Source: Ectothiorhodospira mobilis (lineage in GTDB: Bacteria > Pseudomonadota > Gammaproteobacteria > Ectothiorhodospirales > Ectothiorhodospiraceae). Taken from it: a stretch of DNA of 64,000 nucleotides. Below, piece after piece: positions 44,307 to 53,657 of this stretch (positions are counted from its first letter, which is position 1; each line of letters starts with the position of its first letter). The notes below the pieces were generated by a model. That model was not told the DNA's origin, ran no database searches, and saw nothing but the letters and a program-made list of their open reading frames with translations. A program made the translations under genes and the position numbers. The DNA lies in the NCBI RefSeq assembly GCF_900114895.1, contig NZ_FOUO01000008.1, positions 1 to 64,000 of the forward strand. The letters are read 5' to 3'.

Positions 44307-46481
44307 TTAGGTGGCCTCGGAGGAGGCCGCCGGGGTCCCCTCCCCTCGGCCCCGGGCGAAACGCAGCTGCCAGAACAGGAGCACGGCCGCGGTGGACAGT
44401 CCCAGGGCATCGGTGATCAGTCCGCCGGAGATGAGCGACAGGGCCCCGGCGAAGAGCAGCCCCCGGGCGAGCCAGGGGGCACGTCCGAAGAACCAGCCCT
44501 GGGCCGCCGCCGCCAGCAGGTAGACCCCCACCAGCGAGGTCACCAGGCTCTGGGCGATCTGCCACCATTCCCCTTGCATGAGCAGGGTCGGATGATAGAA
44601 GAAGATGAAGGGCACGATGAAGGCCGCCAGCCCCACCTTGAAGGCGGTGACGGAGGTGCGCATGGGCTCGGAGCCGGAGATGGCCGCCCCCGCGTAGGCC
44701 GCCAGGGCCACCGGCGGGGTGATGGCGGAGATCACCGAGAAATAGAAGACGAAGAAATGGGCCACCAGCGGCTGCACCCCCATCTGCACCAGTCCCGGGG
44801 CCACTACGGAGGCGGCCACGGCATAGGCGGCAGTGGTGGGCATGCCCATGCCCAGGAGCACGGAGATGCCCATGGCGAAGACCAGGGCCAGCAACTGGCT
44901 GTTCTCGGCCACCGACAGGAGCATGGAAGAGAAGCGCAACCCCACGCCGGTGAGCCCGATGACGCCGACGATGATGCCCGCGCAGGCGCACACCGCGATG
45001 AGCTGGATGGACATGCGCGCCGCCAGCTCCAGGGCCCGGGCCGCGCCCATGGGGCCCAGGCGGAAGGGGGTGAGCCAGCTCACCACCACGGCGCTCATGA
45101 GGGCCACGGTACCGGCGCGAATCACCGAATACCCCAGGAACAGGGCCCCGATGAGGATGAGGATGGGGGCGAACAGATACACCTGGCGCAGCAGGGCCCC
45201 CAGCCGGGGCAGGTCCTTGGACGGCAGGCCCTTCATGCCCAGTTTCGAGGCCTCCATGTCCACCATGAAGTAGACCGAGGCGAAGTAGAGCACCGCCGGG
45301 ATCAGGGCGGCGATGACCAGCTCGGTGTAGGGGATACCGGTGACCTCGGCCATGATGAAGGCCCCGGCGCCCATCACCGGGGGCATGATCTGCCCGCCGG
45401 TGGAGGCGGCCGCCTCGATGGCGGCGGCGCTCCGGGGCTTGTAGCCCACCCGCTTCATCAGCGGGATGGTCAGGGACCCGGTGGCCACCACATTGCCCGC
45501 GGAGGTGCCGTTGATCATGCCCATGAGGCCGCTGGCGAAGATGGCCACCTTGGCGGGACCGCCCCGGGCGCGGCCGGCGGCGGCGAAGGCGAAGTTGACG
45601 AAGTAGTCCCCCACCTTGGAGGCCTGGAGGAAGGCGGCGAAGGCGATGAACAACACGATATAGGTGGAGGAGACCGCCGTGGTGGGACCCAGGATGCCGT
45701 TGTCCGTGTAGAGATAGGTGAAGAAACGGTCGGCGGCGTAGCCGCTATGCTCCAGCACCCCCGGCAGCCAGGGGCCGATGAAGCCGTAGAGGATGAACAC
45801 GGCGGCGATCACCACCAGGGCCATGCCGGCAACGCGGCGGGTGAGTTCCAGGATCAGCAGGATCCCCGCCACGGAGACCCAGAAGTCCGGCTGCGTGGGA
45901 AGTACCCCGGCCCGGAACTGCAACGCCGCCAGGTGGAACAGCAGGTAACCCGCCACGGAGAGACTGGCCGCCATGAGGGACCAGTCATACCAGCCGATGC
46001 GATCGGAGCGGGGCCTGAAGACCCAGGCGAACAGGATGCCCAGGACCGTGGCGGCCACCAGGGCCCAGGCGAAGCTGGGAAACAGCCACGGGGGCATGGA
46101 CTGGGCATCCAGCCCCTGAAAGGCGCGCAGGGCATGGGCTAAGGCCACCGTCCCCAGGGCGTAGAGGGCCAACCCCCCCGTGAGCACCATGGGGATCAGT
46201 TCCAGGGCCCATCGTCGGCGGCGCTGCTCCGCCGGCGGCGTGCAGGCGGCCACGATGGCAAAGCCGATGACCAGGGCCCCGGCCACGTGCAGGATACGGA
46301 AACTCCAGGTCTCGATGGGAAAGACATTCAGGACCAGGAGGTGGAAGGCGGTATAGGTCAGACCCAGGGCGAACAACAGCCCGTACTGCCAGCGGGTCAG
46401 GTTGCGTTGGGACGAAGTTCCCTCTTCAGCGGCCGCGGCCGCGGCGGCATCGATGGAGCCCGTGTTCTCGGAGCGCGTCAT
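44307..46481 (-). CDS. TRAP transporter fused permease, TAXI-associated
   Basis: The 724-residue protein fuses the small (DctQ-like) and large (DctM-like) TRAP subunits: an acidic N-terminus, about four to six helices, then the DctM block with ASGLMGMINGTSAGNVVATG, PLMKRVGYKPRSAAAIEAAA, GGQIMPPVMGAGAFIMAE and GMGMPTTAAYAVAASVVAP. Such permeases work with TAXI-type binding proteins, and one is encoded immediately upstream. Transport is ion-gradient driven; substrates of TAXI systems are often dicarboxylates or glutamate, but not readable here. ATG 46481 is preferred over 46547. Confidence 0.93.
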   Translation of the reverse strand: MTRSENTGSIDAAAAAAAEEGTSSQRNLTRWQYGLLFALGLTYTAFHLLVLNVFPIETWSFRILHVAGALVIGFAIVAACTPPAEQRRRRWALELIPMVLTGGLALYALGTVALAHALRAFQGLDAQSMPPWLFPSFAWALVAATVLGILFAWVFRPRSDRIGWYDWSLMAASLSVAGYLLFHLAALQFRAGVLPTQPDFWVSVAGILLILELTRRVAGMALVVIAAVFILYGFIGPWLPGVLEHSGYAADRFFTYLYTDNGILGPTTAVSSTYIVLFIAFAAFLQASKVGDYFVNFAFAAAGRARGGPAKVAIFASGLMGMINGTSAGNVVATGSLTIPLMKRVGYKPRSAAAIEAAASTGGQIMPPVMGAGAFIMAEVTGIPYTELVIAALIPAVLYFASVYFMVDMEASKLGMKGLPSKDLPRLGALLRQVYLFAPILILIGALFLGYSVIRAGTVALMSAVVVSWLTPFRLGPMGAARALELAARMSIQLIAVCACAGIIVGVIGLTGVGLRFSSMLLSVAENSQLLALVFAMGISVLLGMGMPTTAAYAVAASVVAPGLVQMGVQPLVAHFFVFYFSVISAITPPVALAAYAGAAISGSEPMRTSVTAFKVGLAAFIVPFIFFYHPTLLMQGEWWQIAQSLVTSLVGVYLLAAAAQGWFFGRAPWLARGLLFAGALSLISGGLITDALGLSTAAVLLFWQLRFARGRGEGTPAASSEAT

Positions 46482-46597
46482 GGACAGGATCTTCTGGGGA
46501 TACGGTTGGGATGGAATGCAGGGCGGCGAGCGCGGCGGAAACGACACCGGGCCGCAACTGCGGCCCGGTCCCTGTCACACGTCTTCCCTGTTCCGGC

Positions 46598-47593
46598 TCA
46601 GCCCTCGTATTCGGGCGGGATGAGGTCCTCGGGCACCTCGATGCCCTTCTCCTGGTAGTAGCGCACCGCGCCGGGGTGGAACCACATGAAGTCGTTGTAC
46701 TTCATGTTCTCCGGCAGGGTCTCCTTGGCTGCCCGATGGACCTCCATCATGCGGTCGTTGTGATCCAGCACCGTCTTCATGATCTCGTAGACGAAGTCCG
46801 CCGGCATGTCCTTGCTGGCAATGGCGAAGTTCCACAGGGCCACGGCGGGCTGGGCCTCATCCACGGAACTGTAGGTACCGGCGGGGATGGTGATGGGGCT
46901 CACCGGGTGCTTGGCCACCATCTCCTCGATCTGCGCCTCACTGAGGGAGAAGATGTTCACCGGCTGCTGGGCCTCCAGCTGGCTGAAGGCGGAGATGGGC
47001 ACACCGGCGGCGAAGGCGAAGGCATCGATGAGGCCGTCCTGCACCTGACCGGCCAGGTCGGCGGCACCGCCGTAGCGCACGTTCACGTCCAGCCCCAGAT
47101 CCTCGAAGAAGCGCGGCCAGAACATGCTGGCCGTGCCGCCCCGGGGACCGACGCCCACGGTCTTGCCGTCCAGATCGGAGACGCTGTCGATGCCGGAACG
47201 CTGCAGGGCCACCACCTGCATGGGGGTGCGATACATGGGGAACATGGCACGCACGTTACGGGTCTCCATGCCCGGGGCCACCTGCAGTTCACCATGCCAA
47301 CCCTCGTAGGCCGGGCCCATGGTGGTCATGCCGAATTCCAGGTCGCCGCGGTGCACCAGCACCATGTTCTGGGCGGGGCCGCCGGTCACCTCGGCGGACA
47401 TATTGACGCCTGTGGCCTCCTGCACCAGTCCGGCCCAGCCAGCGCCGTAGATGAAATAGGTCCCCCCCTGGGAGGCGGTGCCCACCTTGGCCGACTCCGG
47501 CCAGTCGTTGTGATCGGCCGCGGTGGCGGTGCCCATGGCCAGGGCGCAGCCCAGGGCGGCCGCGCCAGCCCAACGGATATAGGTTTTCAACAT
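46598..47593 (-). CDS. TAXI-family TRAP solute-binding protein
   Basis: The 331-residue periplasmic protein has a signal peptide (IRWAGAAALGCALAMGTATA), then KVGTASQGGTYFIYGAGWAG and GGPAQNMVLVHRGDLEFGMT, typical of TAXI proteins, and VGVGPRGGTASMFWPRFFED later. AAGGAG lies nine bases before ATG 47593. It captures the solute for the fused permease encoded 116 bases downstream. The 197-bp region upstream presumably carries the promoter. Confidence 0.93.
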   Translation of the reverse strand: MLKTYIRWAGAAALGCALAMGTATAADHNDWPESAKVGTASQGGTYFIYGAGWAGLVQEATGVNMSAEVTGGPAQNMVLVHRGDLEFGMTTMGPAYEGWHGELQVAPGMETRNVRAMFPMYRTPMQVVALQRSGIDSVSDLDGKTVGVGPRGGTASMFWPRFFEDLGLDVNVRYGGAADLAGQVQDGLIDAFAFAAGVPISAFSQLEAQQPVNIFSLSEAQIEEMVAKHPVSPITIPAGTYSSVDEAQPAVALWNFAIASKDMPADFVYEIMKTVLDHNDRMMEVHRAAKETLPENMKYNDFMWFHPGAVRYYQEKGIEVPEDLIPPEYEG

Positions 47594-47790
47594 AACAGGA
47601 ACTCCTTTGGGAGCCTGGGCGTTGCCATGGGGCACGCCCGTGTTCTTCATGGATGGATGCTGCGAATCGCCCGGACAGACAGCCCTGTCCCTGCCGATCG
47701 ATCCCGAACGGGAAGATAGCACAGACCGGACCGTGAATAGCACGGATTGAGGGATTCGGTTGCAATCGAACCGGCGAGGACCGACCCCCT

Positions 47791-48789
47791 TCAGGGCATG
47801 GGTGCGGTCCCCCCCGCCGCCGCCAGGGTCTCCCGGGCCTGCTCCAGCTGCTCCAGGAAGCGGTGCACATCGCCGTCGTCCCACTTGGCCGCCAGCCGGG
47901 ACATGAGGTGCTCGTTGCGGTCCCGCACCTCCCGGGCCAGGCTCATCAGCCCCGCCCGTTCGTCCTGGCGCCGCGCCGTCTCCACCGCCGGATCCTCGGG
48001 ACCCAGTTGCAGCGTCAGGTCGATGAGCCGGCGCATGCGCTCGGCGCCGGCCTCCTCCGAGGCCTGGCCCAATTCCTCGGAAAGGACCTGCAGGTCGTGA
48101 ATCTCCCCCATCAGGTCCTGCATCTCCTTGAGCTCCTTCACCAGCGCGCCGCCCCCCTGCAGTTCGTCCGCCAGCGGCTCCAGCAGGTAGCGCAGACGCT
48201 TGCCGGCGATGCGGGCGCGATGGATCTCCGCCTCGGCGGACTCGCCGTGGATCCGGGCCAGGTGTTCCCCGAACTCACCGGCCGCATCCCCCAGGCGCAG
48301 GGCGGTCACCTCGCCGAATGCGGGGGCGTCGTCCTCCTCCGTATCCACCTCCAGACGGGCCTGCATCCGCTTGTCCAGGCGCTTGAAGCCCCGGGGCAGC
48401 TCCTCCCGCAGATCCGCGTATTCCTCCTCCAGACGCCGCTCCAGGCGCTGCAGCATCCACAGGTAACCCGGGCGCTGGTGGGGCTTGATGCGCTCCTTGC
48501 GCTGGCGCAGCCAGGCCAGTTGCACCTCGGCATCCCGGGCGGGACCGGTGCTGGCGGCCAGATCCTTGACGCGGCGGATCAGCTTCTTGGAGAGCCAGCG
48601 CCGGGCGTACCCCTTGTGGGCCCGCAGCAGACTGCGCAGCCGCCTCAGGGCCACGCGGAAGTCGTGCAGGGCCTCCTCGTCGGAGGGATCCTCCAGGCGG
48701 GCGCAGGCCTCCCGGGCCCGGGTCAGATAGGTCTTGGACAGGGCCCGCACCACGCGGGGGGCGGGCTGTGCGGCCAGAGCTTCCTTCAT
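47791..48789 (-). CDS. CHAD-domain protein
   Basis: The 332-residue all-helical protein carries the CHAD pattern of conserved histidines and basic residues: ALHDFRVALRRLRSLLRAHK, LIRRVKDLAASTGPARDAEV, EIHRARIAGKRLRYLLEPLA and IHDLQVLSEELG. CHAD domains bind polyphosphate and are found on polyphosphate granules. No CYTH domain or ppk gene is nearby. It lies 103 bases downstream of a DoxX gene on the same strand. Confidence 0.88.
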   Translation of the reverse strand: MKEALAAQPAPRVVRALSKTYLTRAREACARLEDPSDEEALHDFRVALRRLRSLLRAHKGYARRWLSKKLIRRVKDLAASTGPARDAEVQLAWLRQRKERIKPHQRPGYLWMLQRLERRLEEEYADLREELPRGFKRLDKRMQARLEVDTEEDDAPAFGEVTALRLGDAAGEFGEHLARIHGESAEAEIHRARIAGKRLRYLLEPLADELQGGGALVKELKEMQDLMGEIHDLQVLSEELGQASEEAGAERMRRLIDLTLQLGPEDPAVETARRQDERAGLMSLAREVRDRNEHLMSRLAAKWDDGDVHRFLEQLEQARETLAAAGGTAPMP

Positions 48790-48892
48790 GAATCACCAAT
48801 GACAATGAACGTTCGCGCCGCCATTAACTCGCAGCCCGATGACAGGATGATGAACCCCAAGGCCCCGGCCATGGGGGACGTCGCAGCGGCCC

Positions 48893-49339
48893 TCAATCGC
48901 GGCGGAAGAGGGCATCCACACCGTAGCGTCCGCAGCCCGCCAGGAGGAAGGCCAGCATCACCGCCCCATAGAGCAGCGGCAGTTCCTTGCTGGGACCACT
49001 GGTGGCGAACACCGGATCCCCGCCGTGGGCGACGAAGGCCGCCACCGCCATGGCCCCCAGGATGGCGGCGGCGGCCGCACGGGTGAACAGCCCTGCCGCC
49101 AGGAGCAAGCCGCCCGCCGCCTCCGCCAGGGCCGCCATCCAGGCGAACAGCAAAGGCGAGGGAAACCCCAGTCCTTCCACAAAGCCCACGAACCCGGGGG
49201 AAGGGGGCAGCTTGCCCAGACCATGCCCGAAGGCCATCATCAGCCCCGCCGAGACGCGCGCCACTGCCATACCGGCATCGGCCAGGGGCGCCCCCGGGGC
49301 GGCACCGCCAAAGAGCAGGTGATGGAGATCGAAACGCAT
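48893..49339 (-). CDS. DoxX-family membrane protein
   Basis: The 148-residue protein has four hydrophobic segments: DAGMAVARVSAGLMMAFGHG, the LLFAWMAALAEAAGGLLLAA pair, RAAAAAILGAMAVAAFVAHG and LPLLYGAVMLAFLLAG. It also has HGLGKLPPSPGFVGFVEGLG, diagnostic of DoxX/YphA. GGAGG precedes ATG 49339. The family is tied to thiol or sulfur redox in some organisms; here the role is open. Confidence 0.85.
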   Translation of the reverse strand: MRFDLHHLLFGGAAPGAPLADAGMAVARVSAGLMMAFGHGLGKLPPSPGFVGFVEGLGFPSPLLFAWMAALAEAAGGLLLAAGLFTRAAAAAILGAMAVAAFVAHGGDPVFATSGPSKELPLLYGAVMLAFLLAGCGRYGVDALFRRD

Positions 49340-49582
49340 GGGTTGTCCTCCTTTTCGATGGCCGTTGCAGGATGTCCCCGCCTCCCCCGGCGGTCCCGAT
49401 TCGCTGACGGACGTCAGGGGAGGCGCCGGCATGGGGTCGTACACTAGCCCCCGGAATGTGAACCGGATCACTGAACACACCGGCACCCCGCGGGAACGTC
49501 ACGGACGCCCCATGGGTTTGGGCCCTGCATGGGCGCCGGGGTTCCTTGTCCTACACCCCTGAGCACTGAAGGAGATCATGCC

Positions 49583-50239
49583 ATGCAATGGACGACACGT
49601 CCCCTGTTCGCCGCCACCCTTTTGGGTCTGGGCCTTTGCACCACCGCCGCCACCGCCCAGGCGGAGGGCTTCGCCCTGGGGGCCAAACTGGGCACCACCG
49701 GCCTCGGTCTGGAGGGGACCGTGGGGCTGCGGGACCACCTGAACCTGCGCGGCGGGGTCTACGGCCTGGACTACAGCCGGGAGCTGGAAGAGGACGGCAT
49801 CGAATACGACGGTGACCTGGAGCTGCGCAGCGCCGCCCTGCTGGCCGACTGGCATCCCTTCGGCGGTGGCTTCCGGGTGAGCGCTGGCGGCTACTACAAC
49901 GGCAACGAGTTCAGCGGCAGCGCCGAGGGCAGCCTGGACATCGGCAACGACACCTATGACGCCCGCCTGGACGCCACCGTGGACTGGGACAGCTTTGCCC
50001 CCTATCTGGGGGTGGGCTATGGCAACGCCGTGGCGGGCGGCGGCTGGTCCTTCGCCTTCGACCTGGGGGTGATGTTCACCGGCTCCCCCAACGTGGACCT
50101 GGACGGCCAGGTGAGTGATCCCATCCTGCAAGACCGTTTCGAGGACGACCTGCGCCGGGAGGAGGCCCAGTTGGAGGACGACGTGGAGGACATCGAGTAC
50201 TACCCCGTCCTCAACCTGGGGCTGGCCTACCGCTTCTGA
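49583..50239 (+). CDS. Outer-membrane beta-barrel protein
   Basis: The 218-residue protein has a signal peptide (LFAATLLGLGLCTTAATAQA), then alternating strands (FALGAKLGTTGLGLEGTVGL, LNLRGGVYGLDYS, FRVSAGGYYNGNEFSGSAEG, APYLGVGYGNAVAGGGWSFA) and ends in aromatic F (NLGLAYRF). The late Asp/Glu-rich segment (EDDLRREEAQLEDDVEDIEY) looks like an extracellular loop or coiled part. AAGGAGA is seven bases before ATG 49583. Small OmpW/OmpA-like barrel; ligand unknown. Its 3' end overlaps nfi by 13 bases. Confidence 0.8.
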   Translation: MQWTTRPLFAATLLGLGLCTTAATAQAEGFALGAKLGTTGLGLEGTVGLRDHLNLRGGVYGLDYSRELEEDGIEYDGDLELRSAALLADWHPFGGGFRVSAGGYYNGNEFSGSAEGSLDIGNDTYDARLDATVDWDSFAPYLGVGYGNAVAGGGWSFAFDLGVMFTGSPNVDLDGQVSDPILQDRFEDDLRREEAQLEDDVEDIEYYPVLNLGLAYRF

Positions 50240-50934
50240 ACCGCCGCCTCCCGCCGGGGACCGTCCCGGCGGGAGGCGATGCGGTCCGCCCGCCGGATGG
50301 GCTCCGGCAGGCGGTAGCGGGGAGCGGCCTGCAGCACCAGCTGGCAGGCCGCATCCAGGGCCACGCGATGGCCCGTGGAGACATACACGGGGCGCACCCC
50401 GGTGCGGGTGCGCAACACGCGGCCGATCACCTCCCCCCGGTCCGCCAGCGGCACCGTCGAACCGCGCAGCACGCCCACCTCCCCATGACGCCCCACCAGG
50501 CGCGACTTGCCCACCCCCACCGACGGCAGATCGGTGATCAGCCCCAGATGGGCGGCGATGCCCAGGCGGCGGGGATGGGCGATGCCCTGCCCGTCGCACA
50601 GCAACAGGTCCGGCGGGACCTGCAGCCCCTCCAGGGCCCGGAGCACCGCCGGGATCTCGCGAAAGGACAGCAGGCCGGGCACATAGGGAAAGGCGGTGGG
50701 CACGCGGGCGACGGCATCCTCCAGGGGCTCCAGATGCGGCCAGGAGAAGACCGACACCACCGCCCGGGTGATCCCGCCCCCCTGCTCAAAGCCCACGTCC
50801 ACGCCGGCCACCCGCTCCAGGGGCCCGAAGCGGTCCCCCCGTTCCACCCGCGGCGCCAGCCGCGTCTGCAGCGCCCGGGCCGCCTCCGGGGTCAGGCCCC
50901 AGGGGTGATGCAGATCCTCATGCGATGCGTCCAT
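50227..50934 (-). CDS. nfi: Endonuclease V (deoxyinosine 3'-endonuclease)
   Basis: The 235-residue nuclease has the catalytic Asp in RVAGVDVGFEQGG, the Glu in YVPGLLSFREIP, the Asp in LLLCDGQGIAHPRRLGIAAH, and the conserved Lys of GVGKSRLVG. It nicks DNA next to deaminated adenine. Its 5' end overlaps the recG 3' end by 17 bases, so both are probably on one message. Confidence 0.93.
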   Translation of the reverse strand: MDASHEDLHHPWGLTPEAARALQTRLAPRVERGDRFGPLERVAGVDVGFEQGGGITRAVVSVFSWPHLEPLEDAVARVPTAFPYVPGLLSFREIPAVLRALEGLQVPPDLLLCDGQGIAHPRRLGIAAHLGLITDLPSVGVGKSRLVGRHGEVGVLRGSTVPLADRGEVIGRVLRTRTGVRPVYVSTGHRVALDAACQLVLQAAPRYRLPEPIRRADRIASRRDGPRREAAVQKR

Positions 50935-52978
50935 AGGCCTCCGCTTCCCCGAGCCAGCGCTGGATCAGGGGATCCACCTGTTGCGGGTGATCCGCCAGCA
51001 GCCGCGCCGCCGCCGTCTGCACCTCTTCCAGCAGATCCTGGTCGCGCACGATATCGGCGATGCGAAACTGCATCATCCCCGTCTGCCGCGTGCCCAGCAC
51101 CTCCCCGGGGCCCCGCAGTTCCAGGTCGATGCGTGCCATCTCGAAACCGTCGGTGCTGGAGCGCAGGGCCTCCAGGCGCCGCCGGGCCGTGTCCGACAGG
51201 GGGGGATGATACAGCAGCACACAGGCGCTGGCCTCGCGCCCCCGCCCCACCCGGCCCCGCAACTGGTGCAGCTGCGCCAGCCCCAGGCGCTCGGCGTTCT
51301 CGATGATCATGAGCGAGGCGTTGGGCACGTCCACCCCCACCTCGATGACGGTGGTGGCCACCAGCAACTGCACCTCCCCCGCCTGGAAGCGGGCCATCAC
51401 CGCCTCCTTCTCCCGGGGCCGCATGCGCCCGTGCACCAGGCCCACGGCGGCCCCCGGCAGGGCCTCTGCCAGCAGGTCCCGGGTCTGCTCCGCCGCCTGG
51501 GCCTGAAGCACGTCCGATTCCTCCACCAGGGTACAGACCCAGTAGGCCTGGCGGCCCGCGTCCAGGGCATGGCGGATGCGCTGCACCACCTCGTCGCGGC
51601 GGCTGTCGCACACCGCCACGGTGGTCACCGGGGTCCGCCCCGGGGGCAATTCATCGATGATGGAGGCATCCAGGTCGGCGTAGGCGGTCATGGCCAGGGT
51701 GCGGGGGATGGGGGTGGCGGTCATGATGAGCTGATGGGGCAGGCGTCCCTCCCCGGCCCCCTTCTCCCGCAGGGCCATGCGCTGGTGCACCCCGAAGCGG
51801 TGCTGCTCGTCCACCACCACCAGGGCCAGATCGCGGAAGCTGACCTCCCCCTGGAACAGGGCATGGGTGCCCACCGCCACCGCCGCCGTGCCCGCTGCCA
51901 GGGCCTCGGCCGCCTCCCGCCGGGCGCGGGCCCCCTGCTTGCCGGAGAACCAGGCCGTCTCCACCCCCAGGGGGGCCAGCAGGGCGCGGAAGTTGCGCAG
52001 GTGCTGCTCCGCCAGGATCTCCGTGGGGGCCATCACCGCCGCCTGATACCCCGCCTCCACCGCCTGCAGGCAGGCGGCCACCGCCACCAGGGTCTTGCCC
52101 GAACCCACGTCCCCCTGCACCAGGCGCAGCATGGGATGGGGCCGGGCCATATCCGCCAGGATCTCGGCGATGACCCGCTCCTGGGCCCCGGTGAGGGCGA
52201 AGGGCAGCGCCCGGCGCAGCCCCTGCAGCAGCCGGCCGGGGACGCACACGGCGGGCGCTGCGTGGGCCGTGGTATGGGCCCGCAGGCGGCCCAGGCTCAG
52301 CTGATGGGCCACCAGTTCCTCGAAGGCCAGGCGGCGCTGCGCCGGATGGCGCCCCTCCAGCAGCCGGGAGACGGCCACGTCCGGCGGCGGGCGGTGCACC
52401 GTGCGCAGGGCCGTGGCCAGATCCGGCAGGCCCGCCCCGTCCAGCACCGCCGGGGGCAGGTATTCCACGAGCCGGTCCACCCGCGCCAGGGCCTCGTCGG
52501 TGAGCCGCCGCAGGGTGGCCTGGTGCAGGCCCTCGGTGGTGGGATAGACGGGGGTCAGGCAGTCCTCCACCGGTTCGTGGGCGGACTGCAGGACGCGGTA
52601 CTCCGGATGCACCAGTTCCATACCGGCGCGGCCCATGCGGGCCTCGCCGAAACAGCGCAGCCGGGTGCCGCGCACCAGGGTCTTCTGCTGGGCGGCGGAG
52701 AAATGGAAGAAACGCAGGATCAGACCGCCGGAGCCGTCACTCAGGTGCACCAGCCACATGCGGCGGCCCCGATGCAGCACCTCGGTGTGGTCCACCACGC
52801 CCTCCACCACACCCTCGTCCCCGGGGCGCAGGGTGGCGATGGGCACGATGCGGGTGCGGTCCTGGTAGCGCAGGGGCAGATGGAAGAGCAGGTCCTGGAC
52901 ACTGCGGATCCCCAGCCGCTCCAGCCGCTGGGCCATGCGCGGCCCCACCCCCCGCAGCGCGTTGACGGGCTCGTTCAT
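50918..52978 (-). CDS. recG: ATP-dependent DNA helicase RecG
   Basis: The 686-residue protein has the N-terminal wedge/OB region (LLFHLPLRYQDRTRIVPIAT), Walker A RLVQGDVGSGKTLVAVAA, the DEQH box VVDEQHRFGVHQR, MTATPIPRTLAMTAYADLD, VHGRMRPREKEAVM, TTVIEVGVDVPNA and the Gln-Arg-rich LHQLRGRVGRG. It remodels stalled forks. Upstream lies ridA, the common ridA-recG order, though 258 bases with a palindromic repeat element separate them here. Confidence 0.96.
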   Translation of the reverse strand: MNEPVNALRGVGPRMAQRLERLGIRSVQDLLFHLPLRYQDRTRIVPIATLRPGDEGVVEGVVDHTEVLHRGRRMWLVHLSDGSGGLILRFFHFSAAQQKTLVRGTRLRCFGEARMGRAGMELVHPEYRVLQSAHEPVEDCLTPVYPTTEGLHQATLRRLTDEALARVDRLVEYLPPAVLDGAGLPDLATALRTVHRPPPDVAVSRLLEGRHPAQRRLAFEELVAHQLSLGRLRAHTTAHAAPAVCVPGRLLQGLRRALPFALTGAQERVIAEILADMARPHPMLRLVQGDVGSGKTLVAVAACLQAVEAGYQAAVMAPTEILAEQHLRNFRALLAPLGVETAWFSGKQGARARREAAEALAAGTAAVAVGTHALFQGEVSFRDLALVVVDEQHRFGVHQRMALREKGAGEGRLPHQLIMTATPIPRTLAMTAYADLDASIIDELPPGRTPVTTVAVCDSRRDEVVQRIRHALDAGRQAYWVCTLVEESDVLQAQAAEQTRDLLAEALPGAAVGLVHGRMRPREKEAVMARFQAGEVQLLVATTVIEVGVDVPNASLMIIENAERLGLAQLHQLRGRVGRGREASACVLLYHPPLSDTARRRLEALRSSTDGFEMARIDLELRGPGEVLGTRQTGMMQFRIADIVRDQDLLEEVQTAAARLLADHPQQVDPLIQRWLGEAEAYGRIA

Positions 52979-53024
52979 GGCGGGGTCGGGGATAGCGGGG
53001 GGAGCCTGCGGGGGGCCCCTTGGG

Positions 53025-53144
53025 GGTCACCCGGTGCGGGGGGTGTCCCGGAAGCGGGTGTGCGCCGCAGGGAAGCGGCGCGCAAGCCTACAGGGAGGTA
53101 TTCACGGCGTCCCGCTGCAGGGACACCCCCCGCACCGGGTGACC
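53025..53144. repeat. Palindrome-armed repeat element, single copy
   Basis: A 70-base core (53050-53119) is enclosed by a perfect 25-bp inverted repeat (53025-53049 and 53120-53144; the left arm begins GGTCACCCGGTGCGG). The core contains an internal hairpin GCGCCGC-agggaa-GCGGCGC and the phrase TACAGGGAGGTATTCACGGC. It matches the core at 58888-58957 at 66 of 70 positions, but the arms there are a different sequence. It lies between recG and ridA, transcribed leftward, with no coding frame. Confidence 0.9.
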
Positions 53145-53236
53145 GGCGGCCCGGACGACACCCCGGACGGCGCCTCGGGCCGCGCGCCCCCCGCGGGGAT
53201 CCCTTCCCTTGCACCCGCATCGCCGCCCGGCGGGGC

Positions 53237-53620
53237 TCAGCCCAGGACCATGACCGCATCCATCTCCACCGGCGCCCCCTTGGGCAGGCTGGCCACACCG
53301 ATGGCGGCCCGGGCCGGGTAGGGCTCGGCGAAGTACTCGGTCATGATCTCGTTCACCAGGGCGAAATGCCCCAGGTCCGTGAGGTAGATGTTCAGCTTGA
53401 CGATATCCGCGAGACCGCCGCCGGCGGCCGCGGCCACGGCCGCGAGGTTGTCGAAGACCCGCCGCACCTGCGCCTCCATGGGGCCCTCCACCATCTCCAT
53501 GGTCTCGGGCACCAGGGGGATCTGGCCGGAGAGATAGACCGTATCCCCGGCCTTCACGGCCTGGGAATAGGGACCGATGGCCCGGGGGGCGTCGGGGGTG
53601 GCGATGATCTCGCGTGCCAT
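53237..53620 (-). CDS. ridA: RidA-family enamine/imine deaminase
   Basis: The 127-residue protein shows the family path [60 protein letters not shown] and the C-terminal [20 protein letters not shown], with the substrate Arg and Glu present. It clears reactive 2-aminoacrylate-type intermediates. It lies upstream of recG and close downstream of lysA. Confidence 0.94.
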   Translation of the reverse strand: MAREIIATPDAPRAIGPYSQAVKAGDTVYLSGQIPLVPETMEMVEGPMEAQVRRVFDNLAAVAAAAGGGLADIVKLNIYLTDLGHFALVNEIMTEYFAEPYPARAAIGVASLPKGAPVEMDAVMVLG

Positions 53621-53657
53621 GGCAATACCTCGTCGTTGGGGTTCGTCTCTCTCGCCG

